Shown: piece by piece, positions 25,286 to 34,201 of the stretch | Position numbering within the stretch: position 1 is the first letter of the stretch | Layout of the letters: every line of letters starts with the position of its first letter | Assembly (NCBI GenBank): GCA_965198495.1 | Contig: CBDAPL010000001.1 | Span: 3,162,001-3,226,000 of the forward strand | Origin: RH-AL1 sp965198495 | GTDB taxonomy: Bacteria > Pseudomonadota > Alphaproteobacteria > Rhizobiales > Beijerinckiaceae | Direction: 5' to 3' | DNA length: 64,000 nt | The notes under the pieces: model-generated | Seen by the model: the letters and a program-made list of their open reading frames with translations, nothing else | Told to the model about the DNA's origin: nothing | Database searches by the model: none | Made by a program: the position numbers and the translations under genes

Positions 25286-25507
25286 ATGAATTTGATGGAG
25301 AGACGCCCGTCTTCGACGTCGGAAGCCATCGTCGAATACCTCGACGGCGACTTTCGTGTCGTGCGCCCCGGAGCTTTCGTGAGGTGCGCGGCCTCCGGCG
25401 TGGCGATCCCGATCGAGGAACTGCGCTACTGGAACGTCGACTTGCAGGAAGCCTATGCCAGCCCCGAGGCGAAACTCTCGAGGCTAAAGTCGGCCAAAAT
25501 CCCCTAG
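25286..25507 (+). CDS. DUF2093 family protein
   Basis: A 73-residue protein containing the DUF2093 signature AIVEYLDGDFRVVRPG, AFVRCAASGVAIPIEELRYW and NVDLQEAYASPEAKLSR. ATG 25286 is chosen over TTG 25283. The family is alphaproteobacterial, usually sits behind xseA, and has no assigned function. Its stop shares four bases with the end of the convergent regA gene. Confidence 0.9.
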   Translation: MNLMERRPSSTSEAIVEYLDGDFRVVRPGAFVRCAASGVAIPIEELRYWNVDLQEAYASPEAKLSRLKSAKIP

Positions 25508-26100
25508 CGTGGTGCGCGCTTGGCGAGAATGCGCTGGAGCGTCCTGCGATGCATGTTGAGGCGACGCGCCGTTTCCGAAACGTTCCGACCGCAGAGTTCG
25601 TAGATGCGCTGAATGTGCTCCCAGCGAACGCGGTCGGCCGACATCGGGTTTTCCGGCAGAGCGGCCTTGTCGTGTTGCGTCGCCATTAGCGCATTATAGA
25701 TCTCGTCGGCATCGGCGGGCTTGGCGAGATAATCGAAGGCACCGAGTTTGACCGCCGTCACCGCCGTGACGATGTTGCCATATCCCGTCAGGATGATCGC
25801 GCGCGCATCGCCGCGCCGCGCCTTCAGGTCGGAGATGACATCGAGGCCGTTACCATCGGCCAGACGCATGTCGATGATCGCGAAAGCCGGCGCCGCCGCC
25901 GCGATTGCCGCAAGACCTTCCGCGACGGAGGAAGCGGTGGCGACAACGAAGCCACGCGTTTCCATCGCACGCGCCAAACGCAGACAAAAGGCTTTGTCAT
26001 CGTCGACGATGAGAAGCGACTTGTCTTCGCCTATATTCATCCCGATCACCGCCGGGTCGACGGCCGCTTCACCCGTGCCTTCATGTCCCATCGTACCCAT
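25504..26100 (-). CDS. regA: Redox response regulator RegA/ActR (PrrA)
   Basis: A 198-residue response regulator. The receiver domain (about residues 27-140) has the acidic pair in LLIVDDDKAF, the phospho-acceptor Asp in FAIIDMRLADG, the switch ILTGYG and the lysine of YLAKPAD. The C-terminal Fis-type HTH is highly conserved (VRWEHIQRIYELCGRNVSET and ARRLNMHRRTLQRIL). It is known in alphaproteobacteria as a global regulator of photosynthesis, respiration, nitrogen and carbon fixation or acid tolerance under low oxygen. ATG 26100 has GGAGAG 6 bases upstream; a later ATG at 26040 is possible. The kinase gene lies immediately upstream, 17 bases away. Confidence 0.94.
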   Translation of the reverse strand: MGTMGHEGTGEAAVDPAVIGMNIGEDKSLLIVDDDKAFCLRLARAMETRGFVVATASSVAEGLAAIAAAAPAFAIIDMRLADGNGLDVISDLKARRGDARAIILTGYGNIVTAVTAVKLGAFDYLAKPADADEIYNALMATQHDKAALPENPMSADRVRWEHIQRIYELCGRNVSETARRLNMHRRTLQRILAKRAPR

Positions 26101-26117
26101 ATCTCGCTCTCCGACCG

Positions 26118-27485
26118 TTAGAACACTTCGTCCACATGCAGCGCCCGGTCGTCCGAGCCGAAGAGGGCTCGCGTCGACCGTCCCTGTTCGTAATCAGCCC
26201 GCTGCCAAAGCATGGTAACTCGAGCGCCTTTCAGCGGCGAAATGGCGTTAGCCATGGAGACACTCGCGCCCGATCGCTCGAGCAAGGTTTTGGCGATGAA
26301 CAAACCGAGACCCAAGCCCGATCCATCTTCGGTCTTGGCGCGCCTGTTCGCCTTGTGTGTCAAATAGGGTTCTCCCAGCCACATAACAACGTCGGGGGCG
26401 AAACCAGGACCATCGTCCTCGATGACGAAGGCGACGATCGCCTCGGTCCACCGCGCGATGATGCGCACCTCCGTCGCGGCGAAGTCGATCGCGTTTTCGA
26501 CGAGATTGCCGATGCCGTAAAGAACGCCGGGATTGCGCGTCGATTTAGGCTCCGGGCCCTCCCCTTCCTTGACGATCTTGATGACGATGCCGAAGTCGCG
26601 ATGCGGCTGGACGACCTCCTCGAGCAGATGTCCCAAGGTCAACGTGCCCATGATGTGGCCGGGCTCGGAGCCGAGCGAGGCCAGCGTGCCGAGAATGCCG
26701 CGGCAGCGCTCGACCTCTTGCATGAGCAGGGTAAGGTCCTCGCCGACAGCGCCGGCCGCCGGAAACTGCTTTTGCAGATCCTTGACGACGAGCTTGATGG
26801 TGGCGAGCGGCGTGCCGAGTTCGTGCGCGGCGGCGGCGGCCAGACCGTCGAGCTGTGTCAGATGCTGCTCGCGAACCAGCACCAACTCGGTCGCGGCGAG
26901 CGCGTCGGCAAGGCGGCGCGCTTCCTCCGCCACTCGCCAGGCGTAGGCGGCGGCGAAGCTCGCGCCAAGAACGATCGCACCCCAGATCCCGGCGATATAG
27001 AGGATGGGCAGGTTCAAGGTCTGGCCCGGAAACCAGGGCAGCGGCCGGTGATAAAACACGAGTGTCGTCGCGCACACGATGACCATCAGCGTCAGCGACG
27101 AGGTGTAGACCGCCGTGAGCGAAACCGCGGCGATCATGAGCGGCGCGAGGAACAGCATGGCGAAGGGGTTCTGCAGGCCGCCGGTGCAATAGAGTAGCGC
27201 CGCCAGCTGGAGGAGGTCGTAGGCCATCAGGTAGAAGGCCGGACGATCGGCGAGGCGATCGCTGTGCCGATAGCGGATCCGCAGCCCGATGTTGACCCAG
27301 ATCGACGTTCCGACCACGAAGAAGCAGAGAGCGAAAGGCATTGGGAAGGCGAGCACGAAGTGTGTGGCGAGTACGGCGCTCATCTGCCCGCTCACGGCGA
27401 GCCAGCGCAGCCGCACCAACGTGTCGACGCGAGGCCGTCGAGAGCGATGCCCGAGGTCGAACGGTCGTGAGCTCAGATCGGACAA
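26118..27485 (-). CDS. regB: Redox sensor histidine kinase RegB/ActS (PrrB)
   Basis: A 455-residue inner-membrane kinase with six N-terminal transmembrane segments. The ubiquinone-binding heptad is GGLQNPFAMLFLAP (residues 102-115). The H-box AAAAAHELGTPLATIK gives phospho-His221, and the redox-active cysteine of RegB is retained (Cys261, EVERCRGILG). HATPase boxes are NLVENAIDFA, DDGPGFAP and GSGLGLGLFIAK. Quinone redox state and cysteine oxidation inhibit autophosphorylation in studied homologues. It precedes regA on the same strand. The senC/prrC gene often found between or beside them is absent; an ABC exporter lies divergently. Confidence 0.95.
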   Translation of the reverse strand: MSDLSSRPFDLGHRSRRPRVDTLVRLRWLAVSGQMSAVLATHFVLAFPMPFALCFFVVGTSIWVNIGLRIRYRHSDRLADRPAFYLMAYDLLQLAALLYCTGGLQNPFAMLFLAPLMIAAVSLTAVYTSSLTLMVIVCATTLVFYHRPLPWFPGQTLNLPILYIAGIWGAIVLGASFAAAYAWRVAEEARRLADALAATELVLVREQHLTQLDGLAAAAAHELGTPLATIKLVVKDLQKQFPAAGAVGEDLTLLMQEVERCRGILGTLASLGSEPGHIMGTLTLGHLLEEVVQPHRDFGIVIKIVKEGEGPEPKSTRNPGVLYGIGNLVENAIDFAATEVRIIARWTEAIVAFVIEDDGPGFAPDVVMWLGEPYLTHKANRRAKTEDGSGLGLGLFIAKTLLERSGASVSMANAISPLKGARVTMLWQRADYEQGRSTRALFGSDDRALHVDEVF

Positions 27486-27527
27486 AGGAGTGGCGTCTTC
27501 CTATATGTCGGGCGAACGGGAGTCTCG

Positions 27528-28316
27528 ATGATCAAAACAGAGGCGAGTGTCGCATGTGACGAGGCCGAGCGTGGCGCGACAATCCGCCTCGACGGGCTGA
27601 CCAAAGCTTTCAAAGATAAAATCGCCGTCGATCGCCTCTCCTTCTCTATCGCGGGCGGCTCCGTCACCGGCCTGCTTGGCGGCAACGGCGCCGGCAAGTC
27701 GACGACGATCGGCATGATCATGGGCCTGATCCTGCCGACTTCGGGCAGCGTCAAGGTCCTTGGCGTGGATATGGCGCGCGACCGTCACCGCGTGCTTCAT
27801 CGCATGAATTTCGAGAGCCCGTATATCGACATGCCACACCGGTTAACGGTGCGGCAAAACCTGTCCGTCTTCGCGAAACTCTACGGCGTCGAGGACGTCG
27901 CTGGCACCATCGGCCAGCTGACGGAGAAGCTGGCGTTGGGCGACTTCATCGATCGCGCGGCCGGCAAGCTCTCGGCAGGGCAGAAGACACGGGTGGCCCT
28001 CGCCAAGGCGCTCGTCAACGAACCCGACGTGCTCCTGCTCGACGAGCCGACCGCCTCGCTCGATCCCGACACGGCGGACTGGATACGCGGCCACATCGAG
28101 GCCTATGTCGCGCGCACCGGGGCGACGATCCTGCTGGCATCGCACAACATGGCCGAGGTCGAGCGGCTCTGCGACCGGATCATCATGCTGAGAAGGGGCG
28201 CGCTCGTCGACGACGGCTCGCCCGAGCACTTCCTCAAGCGCTACGATCGCTCCTCGCTCGACGACGTGTTCCTCGATGTCGCCCGCGGACGGCGGCAAGC
28301 GTTGGCGCCCTCATGA
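27528..28316 (+). CDS. ABC-2 type exporter ATP-binding protein
   Basis: A 262-residue ATPase. Walker A is GLLGGNGAGKSTT, the signature motif is KLSAGQKTRVALAKAL, Walker B is DVLLLDEPTASLDP and the H-loop is ILLASHNMAEV. The layout matches the CcmA/NatA class that partners ABC-2 permeases, and the permease gene follows with a four-base overlap (ATGA). The signature motif has LSAGQ instead of LSGGQ. The cargo is not evident from sequence; polysaccharide, drug or antibiotic export are usual for the class. Confidence 0.93.
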   Translation: MIKTEASVACDEAERGATIRLDGLTKAFKDKIAVDRLSFSIAGGSVTGLLGGNGAGKSTTIGMIMGLILPTSGSVKVLGVDMARDRHRVLHRMNFESPYIDMPHRLTVRQNLSVFAKLYGVEDVAGTIGQLTEKLALGDFIDRAAGKLSAGQKTRVALAKALVNEPDVLLLDEPTASLDPDTADWIRGHIEAYVARTGATILLASHNMAEVERLCDRIIMLRRGALVDDGSPEHFLKRYDRSSLDDVFLDVARGRRQALAPS

Positions 28317-29167
28317 GCGGTCCGGCTCTGACAGGCGTCACGCGCAGGAAACCGACGATCTTCTCGCCGAAGCGCGTCGTCGCGATGGTGACGCGCTATG
28401 TCTATCTCCTGCGCTCCTCCTGGACGCGCGTGGTGGACCTCATCTACTGGCCGGCGCTGCAGATGATCACCTGGGGCTTCCTGCAGACCTATCTGGCGCG
28501 TTTCCCGCACGAGGGCGCGGCCGGCAAGGGCACGATGGCCGCCGGTACGCTGATCGGCGCGATCCTCCTGTGGGACATCCTGTTTCGTGGCCAGATCGGT
28601 TTCTCTATGACGTTCATGGAAGAGATGTGGTCGCGCAACCTCGGCAATCTCCTGATGAGCCCTCTGCGTCCGGTCGAGTTCCTGCTGGCTCTGGCGACGA
28701 TGAGCGTGCTTCGCCTCGCGGTCGGAATCATCCCCGTGTCGATCCTCGCGATCTGGTTCTTCGGCTTCAATCTTTGGGGCATGGGCCTCGCGCTCGCCGT
28801 CTTCTTCGCCAACCTGATCTTCACCAGTTGGTCGATCGGCCTGATCGTGGCGGGGCTGCTGCTGCGCAACGGCATGGGCGCCGAAAGCGTCGCCTGGACC
28901 GTGACCTTCCTGCTGCTGCCGCTCTGCGGCGTCTATTATCCGGTCTCGGTGCTACCCGGCTGGCTGCAGGCGATATCCTGGACGCTGCCGCCGACCTACG
29001 TTTTCGAGGGCATGCGGGACGTCCTGATCAATCACGTGTTTCGCGCCGACCTCATGCTTGAGTCTTTGGCCTTGAATCTCTTGATCTTCGTCGCCGCGAG
29101 CATTGCCTTCCTGCTTTTGTTGCGCAGCGCTCGCATGGTCGGCTCGCTGCTACAGATGGGCGAGTAG
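28313..29167 (+). CDS. ABC-2 type exporter permease
   Basis: A 284-residue inner-membrane protein with about six transmembrane segments. It opens with a cytosolic stretch followed by LRSSWTRVVDLIYWPALQMI. The ABC-2 permease features are RNLGNLLMSPLRPVEFLLAL after the second segment and PLCGVYYPVSVLPGWLQAIS followed by LPPTYVFEGMR in the C-terminal half. The start ATG overlaps the ATPase stop, so the two are translationally coupled and form the exporter as a dimer of each. Confidence 0.92.
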   Translation: MSGPALTGVTRRKPTIFSPKRVVAMVTRYVYLLRSSWTRVVDLIYWPALQMITWGFLQTYLARFPHEGAAGKGTMAAGTLIGAILLWDILFRGQIGFSMTFMEEMWSRNLGNLLMSPLRPVEFLLALATMSVLRLAVGIIPVSILAIWFFGFNLWGMGLALAVFFANLIFTSWSIGLIVAGLLLRNGMGAESVAWTVTFLLLPLCGVYYPVSVLPGWLQAISWTLPPTYVFEGMRDVLINHVFRADLMLESLALNLLIFVAASIAFLLLLRSARMVGSLLQMGE

Positions 29168-29350
29168 GGCTCGTGCCCGCTACGACGCCGCGAGGTTTGA
29201 TGTCGGATGCGCCAGGCGGCTTTGGTTTCATCGTTCAAGCTTATCGACGTCGATCGATGCGGCGTCTGTTCCCATTCGCCGAAAGGTCGACTATCGCGGC
29301 GCACAAGATCATCCTATGCGTCGCGGCCGCCGCGTGCTGAGTCAGGTCCT

Positions 29351-30625
29351 ATGAACCCCTTGTCCTATCAAGTTCACGAGTTGGCCTATCTGGCGTTCGC
29401 GCCCGCCCGCGCGGCGACGGATTTCGCACGGTTTTGGGCCCGCAATCCGCTCAACCCTGTCGCTAACACGACGCTCGGCCGAACGATCGTCGCCTCGAGC
29501 GAAATGTTCGAGCGTCTCACGCGCCGCTATGGCAAGCCGCGCTTCGATCTGGACCACACGACGGTGGGCGGCAAAACCGTCGCCATCGAGGAAGTCGTCG
29601 TCTGGCAGAAGCCCTTCTGCAACCTGCTGCGCTTCAAGCGGGATCTGCCGGATGCGATGGCGCAGCCGAGGATGCTCATCGTCGCTCCGGTTTCGGGACA
29701 TTACGCGACCCTGCTGCGTGGTACCGTCGAAGCGTTTCTCCCCTATTACGACGTCTACATCACCGACTGGACGAACGCCCGGCTGGTGCCGGCGGCGGCC
29801 GCCTCGTTCGATCTCGACGACTACATCGATTATCTCATCGAGATGTGCCACGTCCTCAAGGCCGACGGCAGCCCGTTGCATACGCTTGGCGTCTGCCAGC
29901 CATCGGTGCCATTGATCGCCGCGGTCGCGTTGATGGAAGCCGAGCACGACCCGATGGCTCCCGACACGATGGTGCTTATGGGCGGTCCCGTCGACACGCG
30001 GCGCTCGCCCACGGCCGTGAACCTGCTCGCCGAAAAGCGCGGCAGTCGTTGGTTTCGAGACAATTGCATCTACCCGGTGCCCTACCCTTATCCGGGCTTC
30101 GGTCGAAAAGTTTATCCTGGCTTCCTTCAACTCTCCGGCTTCATGGCGATGAACATGGACCGCCATGTCGACGCGCACCTCGAGATGTTCAACCACCTCG
30201 TCAAGGGCGATGGTGAATCGGGTGAGAAGCAGCGGGATTTCTATGACGAGTATCTCGCGGTCATGGATCTCACAGCCGAATATTACTTGCAGACGATCGA
30301 TGTCGTTTTCGTCGAGCATCAGCTCCCGAAAGGCCAGATGACCCATCGCAACAGAAAGGTCGATCTCTCGGCGATCCGCAAAACCGGCTTGATGGCGGTA
30401 GAAGGCGAAAACGACGACATCTCGGGCATTGGCCAGACTCTCGCGGCCCTTGAGCTTTGCACCAATCTGCCGGCGGAGCGGAAAACCTATCACCTGCAAA
30501 AGGATGTCGGTCACTACGGTGTCTTCAACGGATCACGTTTCCGCCGCGACATCGTCCCGCGCATCGTCGCTTTTCAGACGAGCTTGGCGACCGGGCGCGC
30601 TGAAGATCTGCCGGTCGCCTCTTGA
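29351..30625 (+). CDS. phaZ: Intracellular polyhydroxyalkanoate depolymerase PhaZ
   Basis: A 424-residue cytosolic depolymerase of the PhaZ1 (Ralstonia-type) family. The nucleophile is the cysteine of the lipase-box-like LGVCQPSVPLI (Cys182), as in PhaZ1. Other signatures are MLIVAPVSGHYATLLRGTVE, VYITDWTNARLVP and the C-terminal VGHYGVFNGSRFR with the catalytic His. It mobilises stored poly-3-hydroxybutyrate. ATG 29351 begins MNPLSYQVHELAYLAFAP, typical for the family; no Shine-Dalgarno stands out (AGGT 5 bases upstream). No phaC, phaP or phaR is in the window. Confidence 0.95.
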   Translation: MNPLSYQVHELAYLAFAPARAATDFARFWARNPLNPVANTTLGRTIVASSEMFERLTRRYGKPRFDLDHTTVGGKTVAIEEVVVWQKPFCNLLRFKRDLPDAMAQPRMLIVAPVSGHYATLLRGTVEAFLPYYDVYITDWTNARLVPAAAASFDLDDYIDYLIEMCHVLKADGSPLHTLGVCQPSVPLIAAVALMEAEHDPMAPDTMVLMGGPVDTRRSPTAVNLLAEKRGSRWFRDNCIYPVPYPYPGFGRKVYPGFLQLSGFMAMNMDRHVDAHLEMFNHLVKGDGESGEKQRDFYDEYLAVMDLTAEYYLQTIDVVFVEHQLPKGQMTHRNRKVDLSAIRKTGLMAVEGENDDISGIGQTLAALELCTNLPAERKTYHLQKDVGHYGVFNGSRFRRDIVPRIVAFQTSLATGRAEDLPVAS

Positions 30626-30801
30626 AGGCGCGCGGCGAGGATCGCCTCGAGGTGAATGGCGACGGCTACTTCACCCGAGCGCCGCGCGACGTGCGCCAGT
30701 TGCTGGATCATATCGAATAGATATTCGCGCGCTCCCTCGCGCTCGACCTCTGATGCTGCGGGAGTGAGAAAGGCTGCCATTCGTCCGCTCGTGATCTTCA
30801 C
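30574..30801 (-). CDS. Small protein downstream of rpoN, unknown
   Basis: A 75-residue frame starting at GTG 30801, with content KITSGRMAAFLTPAASEVER and FDMIQQLAHVARRSGEVAVA followed by IHLEAILAARL. It is helical, soluble and regular in hydrophobic spacing, which argues for a real protein. It lies 133 bases after rpoN on the same strand. Its 3' end overlaps the phaZ 3' end by 52 bases on opposite strands, so either the last residues are unusual or the gene is spurious. No family was recognised. An internal ATG at residue 8 is an alternative start. Confidence 0.5.
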   Translation of the reverse strand: MKITSGRMAAFLTPAASEVEREGAREYLFDMIQQLAHVARRSGEVAVAIHLEAILAARLQEATGRSSARPVAKLV

Positions 30802-30934
30802 GCTGCGGTAAGCTTAAATATACAACCATAGGTTTTATCAAGTGGTTGGCTGTACGATTCGCGATCGATCAACAACGAGCTACACGGTGGGCGCGGCCCG
30901 CAAGGCACACGTCAGGCGTGTACCGCCGCAAACG

Positions 30935-32494
30935 TTAGTGCACAGCCTTGCGTCGCCGCCGCTCGACGGACGACGGGATGCGCATGCTTTCGCGATATTT
31001 CGCGACGGTACGTCGGGCGATATCGATGTTGTTCTCCCGCAGGCGCTCGACGATCGCGTCATCCGATAGAACCTCGCCGAGGCTCTCGCGCTCGATCATC
31101 TGCTTTATACGGAAGCGGACCGACTCGGCGGAGTGGGCCTCGCCACCCGAATTGGAGGCGATCGAGGCCGTGAAAAAGTACTTGAGTTCGAACAAGCCTC
31201 TCGGGCTGGAGAGATACTTGTTCGAGGTCACGCGCGATACGGTCGATTCGTGCATGCCTGTGGCATCCGCGATCGCCTTCAAATTGAGCGGCCGCAAGTG
31301 CTCCACACCGTAAGCAAAGAAGGCATCCTGCTGGCGGACGATCTCGCTCGACACCTTCAGGATCGTGCGCGCCCGCTGCTCGAGGCTCTTGGTCAGCCAA
31401 TTCGCGGTCTGTAGGCAGCCCGAGACGAAGCTGCGATCGGTTTCGCTGCCCTTCGTCCGCGAGATCTTGGCGGCATAGGTCTGGTTCACGAGAAGCTTGG
31501 GCAGCACGTCGGCGTTGAGTTCGATCAACCAAGACCCGTCGGGCGCGAGACGCACGTTGACGTCGGGGACGACAGGCTGGATCGCGCTGGAGCCGAAGGC
31601 CCGACCCGGCTTGGGATCGAGTCGACGGATTTCGGCGATCATGTCGTTGATATCGTCCTCGTCGACGCCGCACAGCTTCTTGAGCGCGCCGGTATCGCGT
31701 TTGGCGACAAGATCGAGATGCCCGACAAGCGTCGCCATCGCCGGATCGAAACGGTTCAGGTCGCGCAATTGGATCGCCAGGCATTCACCAAGGTTGCGCG
31801 CGCCGACGCCGGCGGGATCGAGCGTCTGGACTGCCGTCAGCACTCTCTCGACCCGCTTCAGCGGCGCGCCGAGGCGTCCCGCCAGATCCTCGAGCGGGTC
31901 GGTGAGATAGCCGGCATCGTCGATGGAATCGATCAAGGCGTGACCGATGAGGCGGTCGGCCGGATCGGCGAGCGCCAGCGGCAATTGCTCGAGAAGGTGA
32001 TCCTTGAGAGAAAGCCGCGCCGCAAGGTACGACTCGAGGTTGGCGCTTTCCCCATCGCCGCCCTGCATTGTCGAGCCCGACCAGGACGTGGCGGAAAGAC
32101 CGGCTTCCGCCATCGTGTCGCGCATGTCGCTCGACACCGGCGGCCGGTCGTCGTCGAAACTATTGCTCAACTCGGTCCCGAGGCTCTTTTCAAGGTCGGC
32201 GCGATCGGTCGCGAAGCTCTCGGAGCTCCAATCCGCCTCGGCGCCCTCGTTGAACTGCTCGCCGAGCGTGATCTCGGCCTGCGGCATTGCGGGATCGACG
32301 GCGCGCATGTCCGCCATTTCTTCGCCGCGCGCTTCTTCAACACGCTCCAGTAGCGGATTGCGCTCAAGTTCCTCCTGCACGAAGGAGGCGAGTTCCAGAT
32401 TGGAGAACTGCAGCAGCTTGATGGCTTGAAGCAGCTGGGGAGTCATAACCAGGGATTGCCCCTGGCGCATCACAAGCTTCGAAGAAAGAGCCAT
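30935..32494 (-). CDS. rpoN: RNA polymerase sigma-54 factor RpoN
   Basis: A 519-residue protein. Region I opens MALSSKLVMRQGQSLVMTPQ with the glutamine-rich LLQAIKLLQFSNLEL activator-interacting part. An acidic region II follows (about residues 55-125). The core-binding and DNA-binding parts include MHESTVSRVTSNKYLSSPRG, and the RpoN box ARRTVAKYRESM binds the -24 element. ATG 32494 is chosen from the conserved start; the frame extends 20 residues further. The gene is the last of an lptC-lptA-lptB-rpoN series. The usual hpf/raiA and ptsN genes do not follow. A sigma-54-type promoter is found at 41.3 kb. Confidence 0.96.
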   Translation of the reverse strand: MALSSKLVMRQGQSLVMTPQLLQAIKLLQFSNLELASFVQEELERNPLLERVEEARGEEMADMRAVDPAMPQAEITLGEQFNEGAEADWSSESFATDRADLEKSLGTELSNSFDDDRPPVSSDMRDTMAEAGLSATSWSGSTMQGGDGESANLESYLAARLSLKDHLLEQLPLALADPADRLIGHALIDSIDDAGYLTDPLEDLAGRLGAPLKRVERVLTAVQTLDPAGVGARNLGECLAIQLRDLNRFDPAMATLVGHLDLVAKRDTGALKKLCGVDEDDINDMIAEIRRLDPKPGRAFGSSAIQPVVPDVNVRLAPDGSWLIELNADVLPKLLVNQTYAAKISRTKGSETDRSFVSGCLQTANWLTKSLEQRARTILKVSSEIVRQQDAFFAYGVEHLRPLNLKAIADATGMHESTVSRVTSNKYLSSPRGLFELKYFFTASIASNSGGEAHSAESVRFRIKQMIERESLGEVLSDDAIVERLRENNIDIARRTVAKYRESMRIPSSVERRRRKAVH

Positions 32495-32629
32495 GCCTGA
32501 CGCCACACCACAAAACATTGGACCGATCGGCCCATTTCTTGCTTGTAGCATCAATCCAATCGATTGTCCTAGGCTGAACGCCCTATTTGAAGAGCTGGTT
32601 AGCGAGAAATCCGCGCCGGCGCGAATGCC

Positions 32630-33556
32630 TCACAGCTTGAAGTCCTCTCCCAGATAGTGGCGGCGGACCTCGGGGTTCTCCACGATCTCCTCCGGCACGC
32701 CCGACGTCAAGACATGCCCCGAGTGTATGATGTAGGCGCGATCAATCAGGCCGAGCGTCTCGCGCACGTTGTGATCGGTGATGAGAACGCCGATCCCGCG
32801 TTTCTTCAGGTGTTGCACGAGCACCCTGATATCGCCGACCGCGATCGGATCGATGCCGGCGAACGGCTCGTCGAGAAGCATGAAGCTTGGCCGGTTGGCC
32901 AAAGCGCGCGCGATCTCGCAACGCCGCCGCTCGCCACCCGACAGCGCGATCGAGGGCGCCTTGCGCAGCCGCGCCAGATCGAACTCGTCGAGCAGGGCGT
33001 CCAGCTCGCGTTCGCGGACCGCCTTGTCGCGCTCGGCGATCTCGAGCACGGCCCGAATATTGTTCTCCACGCTGAGGCCGCGAAAGATCGAGGCCTCCTG
33101 CGGGAGATAGCCGATCCCAAGACGCGCACGCCGATACATTGGAAGGTTCGTGACATCGTTGCCGTTGAGCGCGATGGTCCCGGCGTCGGGGCGTACCAGA
33201 CCGGTGATCATGTAGAAGGTCGTCGTCTTGCCGGCGCCGTTTGGCCCAAGGAGGCCGACCGCCTCGCCGCGACGCACGACCATGCTGACGTCTTCGACCA
33301 CGCGACGGGTCTTGTAGGCTTTCGCGACGTGCTGGATCGAAAGGGTCCCTTCGCCCGCTTCTGGCGCGGCGAAGCTGGCGCCGATCTGGGGTTGCGCGCC
33401 GCGCGCGCTTGCCTCCTGCGGGAGGGCTGTGTCCAGTGCGATCGTAGCCCCGTTCATGCGCCAGCCCGCCGCGCCCTCTGCCGAGGAAGAGGCTTTCGCG
33501 TCTCCGCCGGAGCGTTGACGAAACCGCTTGACGACATTGGTGCCGAACGCGCTCAA
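32630..33556 (-). CDS. lptB: LPS export ABC transporter ATP-binding protein LptB
   Basis: A 308-residue ATPase. The ABC domain begins at about residue 71 (LSIQHVAKAYKTRRVVEDVS), with Walker A LLGPNGAGKTTTFYMITGL, Q-loop IGYLPQEASIFRGLSV, signature LSGGERRRCEIARAL, Walker B FMLLDEPFAGIDP and the LITDHNVRETL switch. These are all diagnostic of LptB rather than other ABC ATPases. It powers LPS extraction by LptFG toward LptC/LptA. The N-terminal 70 residues are low complexity and may be an extension or a misplaced start (internal ATG at residue 34). It is co-oriented with lptA upstream and rpoN downstream. Confidence 0.95.
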   Translation of the reverse strand: MSAFGTNVVKRFRQRSGGDAKASSSAEGAAGWRMNGATIALDTALPQEASARGAQPQIGASFAAPEAGEGTLSIQHVAKAYKTRRVVEDVSMVVRRGEAVGLLGPNGAGKTTTFYMITGLVRPDAGTIALNGNDVTNLPMYRRARLGIGYLPQEASIFRGLSVENNIRAVLEIAERDKAVRERELDALLDEFDLARLRKAPSIALSGGERRRCEIARALANRPSFMLLDEPFAGIDPIAVGDIRVLVQHLKKRGIGVLITDHNVRETLGLIDRAYIIHSGHVLTSGVPEEIVENPEVRRHYLGEDFKL

Positions 33557-33673
33557 ACTGGGTCTTTCAAAAGGGCCAGCGATCCTCGCCCGATACCTGA
33601 TTGCTCAAGAACTATAACCGAACTGATCGGTACGTCACGCGAGTTCCTGATCACACCGCGCGCCGGCTCGGCT

Positions 33674-34201
33674 TTAATTGCTGTTGCTGCTTGGCAGGAA
33701 CATGCTCTTCACCCGCCCTGTCACGACCGCCTGCCCTGATTTGAGATCGTAGACGATGCGGTCGCCCTTGGTGACGTTCGGCCCCTGACTCAACGTCACG
33801 TTGCCGATCAGGACGACGGTGTTCTGGCTCCTGTCGTAGACGCCGCTGTCGCCGGTGCCGACCTGGTCGCGCTGCACGAGCGTCACCGGGCCGGCCGCAA
33901 GCATGCGCTGGACCTGGCTGGACGAGCCCGAGGCGGGTTGGGGCGCGTCGCTTTTCGGCGCCAGGAAAATCGTCAGGGTGGACGCCTTCAGCTTGGCGTC
34001 GCCCTGCGTCGCCAAGACGTTGCCGGTGTAGATAAGCTTCTGCTCCTTGTCGAAATAGTCGAGCTTGACCGCCTCGATATTGATCGGCTGTTTGGAGTTC
34101 CCGCCGGGTAGGATCGCGCCCGTCTTCTTCTGCGCCATGGCTGGTCGCAAGAGCAGGATCGTCAGGCCCGCGACCAGCACGCAGCCTCGGATCGGCTTCA
34201 C
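33674..34201 (-). CDS. lptA: LPS transport periplasmic protein LptA (OstA-like)
   Basis: A 175-residue periplasmic protein with a signal peptide (CVLVAGLTILLLRPAMA, cleavage near residue 23). The OstA/LptA beta-jellyroll strands are visible: INIEAVKLDYFDKEQKLIYT, GNVLATQGDAKLKASTLTIF, TLVQRDQVGTGDSGVYDRSQ and NVTLSQGPNVTKGDRIVYDL. LptA bridges the inner and outer membranes in LPS transport. Its start overlaps the lptC stop by four bases (ATGA), indicating translational coupling. Confidence 0.92.
   Translation of the reverse strand: MKPIRGCVLVAGLTILLLRPAMAQKKTGAILPGGNSKQPINIEAVKLDYFDKEQKLIYTGNVLATQGDAKLKASTLTIFLAPKSDAPQPASGSSSQVQRMLAAGPVTLVQRDQVGTGDSGVYDRSQNTVVLIGNVTLSQGPNVTKGDRIVYDLKSGQAVVTGRVKSMFLPSSNSN

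Noticed and set aside
27473..27839. Minus-strand frames between regB and the ABC ATPase gene
   Set aside because: They overlap the ABC ATPase coding sequence, which carries all ATPase motifs, and show no protein family features.
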